From Bacteroidales bacterium (GTDB lineage: Bacteria; Bacteroidota; Bacteroidia; Bacteroidales; UBA932): DNA of 5,436 nucleotides. Shown one piece after another: positions 1-5,436 of this stretch. Numbering within the stretch: the first letter of the stretch is position 1; every line of letters starts with the position of its first letter. The stretch is from the NCBI GenBank assembly GCA_024695285.1, contig JAILIM010000109.1:1-5436 (forward strand), given 5' to 3'. The translations under genes and the position numbers were made by a program. The notes under the pieces were generated by a model. That model was not told the DNA's origin. It worked only from the letters and a program-made list of their open reading frames with translations, and ran no database searches.

Positions 1-71
1 ACCCCCGAAGCAGGTTATGCCCGCTTAGCGCATTTCGAGTGCGCCGCCATAGACCACTCGGCCATCTCTCC
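1..71 (-). tRNA. tRNA-Ser(CGA), 3' end cut off by the window edge
   Basis: Read on the minus strand from 71 down, the sequence folds as a class II (long variable arm) serine tRNA. The acceptor 5' strand is GGAGAGA (71-65), followed by TG. The D stem is GCC/GGC around an AGTGG-containing loop. The anticodon stem is a perfect GCGCA/TGCGC with loop CTCGAAA, giving anticodon CGA at 37-35, which reads UCG. The variable arm (26-8) is a 7-bp stem, AAGCGGG/CCTGCTT with one G-U pair, and a CATAA loop. The 5' strand of the T stem (GGGGG) and the first T of the T loop reach the window edge. The rest of the T arm, the acceptor 3' strand and any encoded CCA lie outside. The gene is divergent from dusB. 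The anticodon is intact, so this tRNA is not an amber suppressor. Identity is secure from the arm structure and anticodon. Confidence 0.94.
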
Positions 72-84
72 GGGTGCAAAGTTC
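72..84 (-). promoter_or_regulatory. Probable promoter of the tRNA-Ser gene (Bacteroidota -7 type)
   Basis: On the minus strand, 84-77 reads GAACTTTG, a match to the Bacteroidota -7 element TAnnTTTG at all but the first base. It is followed by CACCC and then the tRNA. The element ends about 6 nt before the mature tRNA 5' end, so the primary transcript would have a very short 5' leader for RNase P to remove. I see no convincing -33 TTG element. The consensus is established for Bacteroides; its use here is inferred. Confidence 0.55.
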
Positions 85-96
85 GTAAATATTTTT

Positions 97-104
97 TAAA
101 TTTG
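97..104 (+). promoter_or_regulatory. Probable -7 promoter element for the dusB-led operon
   Basis: TAAATTTG is an exact match to the Bacteroidota -7 element TAnnTTTG, inside the only AT-rich stretch of the left end. It ends 6 nt before the dusB ATG. Because transcription usually begins a few bases past this element, the mRNA would be leaderless or nearly so. No clear -33 TTG lies at the usual distance upstream, where the divergent tRNA promoter sits. Since short AT-rich sequence can match by chance, confidence is moderate. Confidence 0.55.
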
Positions 105-110
105 TAAGCT

Positions 111-1142
111 ATGACGATAGGAAATTTGGATTTCGGCGACAAACCCTTGTTCCTGGCTCCCATGGAGGACGTTACGGACGTATCCTTCCGCATTCTATGC
201 AAGGAGCAGGGCGCTGCTGCCGTATATACCGAATTCGTTCCGTCGGACGGCCTCATACGCGACGCCGACAAGGCCATCGCCAAGATGCACACCCTCCCCG
301 AGGAGGCCCCGGTGGGCATCCAGATTTACGGCCACATCCCGGAGTCGATGGTGGAGGCCGCAAGGATGGCCGACCATGCGGCCGAGATTGCCGGCGGCCA
401 CGGCGCCGACATCATCGACATCAACTTCGGCTGCCCCGTCACCAAAATTGCGGGCCGCGGCGCCGGCAGCGGCATGATGCGCGAGCCCGACAAGATGGTC
501 GCTATCACCAAGGCCGTCGTGGAAGCCGTCAGCAAGCCAGTCACCGTGAAAACCCGCCTCGGCTGGGACGACAACAGCAAAATCATAGTCGAGCTCGCCG
601 AGCGCCTGCAGGACGTGGGCATCCAGGCTCTCACCATCCACGGCCGCACCCGCCAGCAGATGTACAGGGGCGAGGCCGACTGGACGCTGATCGGCGCGGT
701 GAAGGCCAACCCCCGCATGCACATCCCCATCATCGGCAACGGCGACATCACCGACGGGCCCAAGGCCAAGGCGGCCTTCGACAATTACGGCGTCGATGCC
801 ATCATGATAGGCCGCGCCTCCTTCGGCCACTCCTGGATCTTCAAAGAGATCCGCCACTACCTTGACACCGGCACCGAGCTTCCGCCGCTCCCCGTGCCCG
901 AGCGCGTCGCCCTCGCCAAGCGGCACTTCAACCTGTCGCTGAAGTACAAGGGCCTCCCGCGCGGCGTTTTCGAGATGCGCCGCCACCTCAGCTGCTACTT
1001 CAAGGGCCTCCCCGACTTCAAGCAGACCCGCATGAAGCTCGTCACCTCCACCGACCCCGACGAAATCATAAATACCCTCGACTATATAGCAACCAACTGG
1101 GCCGACGCCCCCCTCCAGGCGTCCAACGTATATGATATATAA
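111..1142 (+). CDS. dusB: tRNA dihydrouridine synthase, DusB family
   Basis: This 343-residue FMN-dependent cytoplasmic enzyme reduces specific uridines in the D loop of tRNAs to dihydrouridine, using NADPH. The family motifs appear in order on a TIM barrel: LAPMEDVTD (residues 15-23) at the FMN site, INFGCP (104-109) with the likely catalytic Cys108, K112, KTRLGW (147-152) with a flavin-contacting Lys, the H177-G-R-T-R motif, GNGDI (209-213), and GR at 234-235 binding the FMN phosphate. The C-terminal helical part contains RRHLSCYFKGLP (290-301), typical of the tRNA-binding domain. Length is normal for the family. The start at 111 is favoured because the first barrel strand begins only about 12 residues later, leaving no room for a shorter start. 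No Shine-Dalgarno sequence is visible. It is the first gene of the rightward cluster, and its last 11 bases overlap lpxK. The DusB assignment within the Dus family rests on overall resemblance; the Dus family itself is certain. Confidence 0.96.
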   Translation: MTIGNLDFGDKPLFLAPMEDVTDVSFRILCKEQGAAAVYTEFVPSDGLIRDADKAIAKMHTLPEEAPVGIQIYGHIPESMVEAARMADHAAEIAGGHGADIIDINFGCPVTKIAGRGAGSGMMREPDKMVAITKAVVEAVSKPVTVKTRLGWDDNSKIIVELAERLQDVGIQALTIHGRTRQQMYRGEADWTLIGAVKANPRMHIPIIGNGDITDGPKAKAAFDNYGVDAIMIGRASFGHSWIFKEIRHYLDTGTELPPLPVPERVALAKRHFNLSLKYKGLPRGVFEMRRHLSCYFKGLPDFKQTRMKLVTSTDPDEIINTLDYIATNWADAPLQASNVYDI

Positions 1143-2175
1143 GCTGATACTCTCCATACGCAACGCCCGCTACAAGGGCGGAAAGCGCAGCGTCAAGGCC
1201 CCCGTGCCGACCGTATGCGTGGGCAACATCACCGTGGGCGGCACCGGCAAGACCCCCCACATCGAGATGCTCCTGCGCGAACTCGGCGCCTCCGAGGCCT
1301 GGGGCACCCGCAACGTCGCCGTGCTCTCGCGCGGATACAAACGCCGCGGCAAGGGATACCAGCCGCTTCCGTTCGACGCCTCCGCAGCCGCTTTCGGCGA
1401 CGAGCCGGTGCAGATCAAGCGTAAGTTCCCGCAGTCCGAGGTCGCCGTCTGCAAGAACCGCATCGAGGGCTGCAAGGCCCTGGCGGAGCAGGGCGCCGAT
1501 CTCATCCTCCTCGACGACGCCTACCAGTACCGCAAGCTGGCCGCCGACCTGAACATCCTCCTGGTTGATTATTCCCGCCCCGTCACCCGCGACTCGCTCC
1601 TCCCCTGGGGCCGCCTGCGCGACCTCCGCAAGCGTCTCTACGACGCCGACATGGTAATCGTCAGCAAATGCCCCTACGCGCTTGAGCCACAGGAGAAAGC
1701 CGACTACGCGCAGCTCCTCGGCTACGATTCCTACGACCCCGAAACCACCGTCGCCGTCAAGGGCGGCAAGAGCCAGAACCTCCTCTTCTCGGGAATCAAA
1801 TACGAGAACCCCATGCCGGTGTTCGACGCCGCCGACACGCGCTACGTGTACTCCCACAAGCTGGTGCTCTTCTCCGGAATAGCCGACGACACGCCGCTCC
1901 GCAACTACCTGAGCGACAGCTACAGCATTACGGAGCACGTGCGCTTCCCCGACCATCACCGCTATACCCGCGCCGACGTGCGCAAGCTCAGGGCCGCAAT
2001 GAAGCACAACCCCACCGCCGCTTTCGCCACCACCGAAAAAGACGCCCAGCGCCTCCGCGACCTGCAGAAAATGCCCCGCGAGCTGCGCGAGCGCCTGTTT
2101 TACATACCCATCAGCGTAACCATTCCCGACGACCGCGAACGCGCCGTCCTCACAGAAAAACTGACCTCGTTATGA
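1132..2175 (+). CDS. lpxK: Tetraacyldisaccharide 4'-kinase (lipid A 4'-kinase)
   Basis: LpxK phosphorylates the 4' position of the tetraacyl disaccharide 1-phosphate to give lipid IVA, late in the Raetz pathway, at the cytoplasmic face of the inner membrane. The 347-residue product has the family signature throughout: GNITVGGTGKTP (31-42) with the Walker A loop, SRGYKR (66-71), GDEP (89-92) whose Asp is the likely catalytic base, LILLDDAYQYRKL (124-136) for the Asp-Asp metal site, FPDHHRYT (272-279) with the catalytic His partner, and TEKDA (301-305). Two details differ from most relatives. The amino end before Walker A is short and only weakly hydrophobic, where others carry a clearer membrane anchor. 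The usual His in the DDxxQH motif is Tyr133. An upstream in-frame stop at 1087-1089 and the absence of another start codon after it fix the start at 1132. The 11-bp overlap with dusB and the ATGA overlap with the next gene suggest translational coupling. Confidence 0.95.
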   Translation: MIYKLILSIRNARYKGGKRSVKAPVPTVCVGNITVGGTGKTPHIEMLLRELGASEAWGTRNVAVLSRGYKRRGKGYQPLPFDASAAAFGDEPVQIKRKFPQSEVAVCKNRIEGCKALAEQGADLILLDDAYQYRKLAADLNILLVDYSRPVTRDSLLPWGRLRDLRKRLYDADMVIVSKCPYALEPQEKADYAQLLGYDSYDPETTVAVKGGKSQNLLFSGIKYENPMPVFDAADTRYVYSHKLVLFSGIADDTPLRNYLSDSYSITEHVRFPDHHRYTRADVRKLRAAMKHNPTAAFATTEKDAQRLRDLQKMPRELRERLFYIPISVTIPDDRERAVLTEKLTSL

Positions 2176-2987
2176 TACTGAAACGCACCTTCATCATCGC
2201 CCTCCTGGCAGCTTCCGTTCCCGCGGCCGCCCAGGGCGCCCTTGCCGACTGGCAGGACCCCAACGTCTTCGAGACCAACCGTCTCCCCATGCGCGCCAGC
2301 GTGCGCTCCGAGAATCCCGCCATGAGCCTGGACGGCGTCTGGCAGTTCAAATGGTCTGAGGACCTCGACCTCGAGAGCGCCAAGGCCTTCGCCGCCCCCG
2401 ACTTCGACGATTCCGCCTGGGGCACCATGCCCGTGCCCGGAATGTGGGAGCTCAACGGCTACGGCGACCCCATCTACGTTAACACCTCCTACGCCTGGAA
2501 GGGGCACTTCAAGAACAATCCCCCCTTCGTGCCCAGCGAGCAGAACCACGTTGGCCGCTACCGCCGCCACTTCACCCTCACCAGGGAACAGACCAAGTCG
2601 CAGGCAGTCCTGCGCATCGGCAGCGTAACCTCAAACGTGCGCGTTTGGGTGAACGGCAAGAGCGTCGGCTACAGCGAAGACAGCAAGCTGGAAGCCGCGT
2701 TCGACATCACTCCCTACATCAAGAAGGGCGACAACGTGATAGCCCTCGAAGTGATGCGCTGGTGCGACGGCACCTATCTGGAGTGCCAGGATTTCTGGCG
2801 CCTCTGCGGCATCGCCCGCGGCGTCAAGCTTGAGTTCCGCCCCCGCAAGGCCGCCATCCGCGACGTCCGCGTGGAGGCCGACATGACCGGAGCCTTCGAC
2901 TTCGACGTGGATGTTGAGCAAGGTGCCAACCAGGTGCGCTACGAGCTCATCGCCCCCGACGGCTGCGTCACCACCCGCTTCGAATAG
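2172..2987 (+). CDS. N-terminal part of the GH2 beta-galactosidase, ending at the amber codon
   Basis: These 271 residues begin with a lysine-containing start and hydrophobic core (MILKRTFIIALLAASVP) and a probable signal peptidase I site after AAA at residues 18-20, so the protein is probably exported. The sugar-binding domain follows with LacZ landmarks: LDGVWQFKW (53-61), PIYVNTSYAW (100-109) whose Asn104 matches LacZ Asn102, VNGKSVGYSEDS (160-171), and YLECQDFWRLCGI (202-214) whose Asp207 matches the sodium-binding and galactose-binding Asp201. The fragment then enters the first Ig-like domain (from about 225) and stops part-way through it at TAG. Alone it has no catalytic barrel and should be inactive. 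The start ATG overlaps the lpxK stop as ATGA, with no Shine-Dalgarno sequence. Confidence 0.9.
   Translation: MILKRTFIIALLAASVPAAAQGALADWQDPNVFETNRLPMRASVRSENPAMSLDGVWQFKWSEDLDLESAKAFAAPDFDDSAWGTMPVPGMWELNGYGDPIYVNTSYAWKGHFKNNPPFVPSEQNHVGRYRRHFTLTREQTKSQAVLRIGSVTSNVRVWVNGKSVGYSEDSKLEAAFDITPYIKKGDNVIALEVMRWCDGTYLECQDFWRLCGIARGVKLEFRPRKAAIRDVRVEADMTGAFDFDVDVEQGANQVRYELIAPDGCVTTRFE
2985..2987 (+). other. In-frame amber stop codon inside the galactosidase gene
   Basis: The codons read CGC TTC GAA TAG GTG TAC GGC. Homology to LacZ runs in the same frame before and after, with the conserved [15 protein letters not shown] block beginning about 12 codons later, so the stop is a substitution and not the result of an indel. 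One base change would restore CAG (Gln), AAG (Lys), GAG (Glu), TCG (Ser), TTG (Leu), TGG (Trp) or a Tyr codon. The three complete reading frames in the window end in TAA, TGA and TAA. Confidence 0.95.
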
Positions 2988-5294
<2,307 letters not shown>

Positions 5295-5295
5295 A

Positions 5296-5436
5296 ATGTA
5301 CAAAAGAGTATTGCTTAAGCTTTCAGGAGAAAGCCTTGGCGGGCCCGAGGGAAAGGGCCTCGACCCCGAGAGTCTGAACCGTTTTGCCGGCGAGATCGTG
5401 GCCGCCGTGCGCAAGGGCCACCAGGTTGCCATCGTC
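5296..5436 (+). CDS. pyrH: UMP kinase, N-terminal part, cut by the window edge
   Basis: UMP kinase phosphorylates UMP to UDP with ATP in pyrimidine nucleotide synthesis; the bacterial enzyme belongs to the amino acid kinase fold, works as a cytoplasmic hexamer, and is usually essential. The 47 codons present begin MYKRVLLKLSGESLGG, matching the YKRILLKLSGEAL start of E. coli PyrH, then GKGLDPESLNRFAGEI and an AAVRKGHQVAIV strand leading to the nucleotide-binding glycine loop, which lies outside. About one fifth of a normal protein of about 235 residues is seen. The ATG is one base after the galactosidase stop. No Shine-Dalgarno sequence is present; the upstream bases are A-rich, as is common at Bacteroidota starts. 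The first 14 codons are clearly richer in A and T than the rest. Downstream, frr is a common neighbour in relatives but cannot be seen. Confidence 0.95.
   Translation, partial: MYKRVLLKLSGESLGGPEGKGLDPESLNRFAGEIVAAVRKGHQVAIV

Noticed and set aside
1..71. The neighbouring tRNA-Ser acting as an amber suppressor, as in E. coli supD mutants of tRNA-Ser(CGA)
   Set aside because: The anticodon is plainly CGA, not CTA, so it reads UCG and cannot decode UAG efficiently.
195..1163. A 322-codon minus-strand open frame opposite dusB, and a similar one at 1066-2007 opposite lpxK
   Set aside because: They show the same codon-bias shadow pattern, with no domain and low-complexity composition, and they conflict with confident plus-strand genes.
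2985..2987. Genome-wide reassignment of UAG to an amino acid
   Set aside because: Only one in-frame TAG occurs in roughly 1,780 codons across four genes. A recoded genome should show several. That the other stops are TAA or TGA is expected by chance with three genes.

Overview
The window is GC-rich DNA, with most third codon positions C or G, from what looks like a member of the Bacteroidota, probably a gut or rumen Bacteroidales. The evidence is a Bacteroidota-type -7 promoter element (TAnnTTTG) just before the first gene, no Shine-Dalgarno sequence before any start, a lipid A gene (so a Gram-negative envelope), and a secreted GH2 beta-galactosidase. The genus cannot be fixed from this stretch.

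Layout: positions 1-71 hold a tRNA-Ser(CGA) gene on the minus strand, cut off at its 3' end by the window edge. A 39-bp AT-rich spacer (72-110) appears to carry two back-to-back promoters, one for the tRNA and one for the rightward genes. Four genes then run on the plus strand with almost no gaps. They are dusB (tRNA dihydrouridine synthase), lpxK (lipid A 4'-kinase, overlapping dusB by 11 bp), a LacZ-type GH2 beta-galactosidase (overlapping lpxK by 4 bp), and pyrH (UMP kinase, starting one base after the galactosidase stop and cut by the right edge). No stretch over 300 bases lacks a gene.

The spacing suggests one transcription unit that mixes housekeeping functions (tRNA modification, lipid A synthesis, pyrimidine nucleotide synthesis) with a carbohydrate-degrading enzyme. 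No partners of a polysaccharide utilisation locus are visible.

The most unusual feature is an in-frame amber codon (TAG, 2985-2987) at position 272 of an otherwise intact 1040-codon galactosidase gene. The frame is the same on both sides and both catalytic glutamates, the sodium-site residues and the C-terminal domain are present. The gene is therefore a very recent or polymorphic nonsense mutant, a sequencing or assembly error, or less likely a readthrough or restart case. I found no evidence of a wholly new system here.
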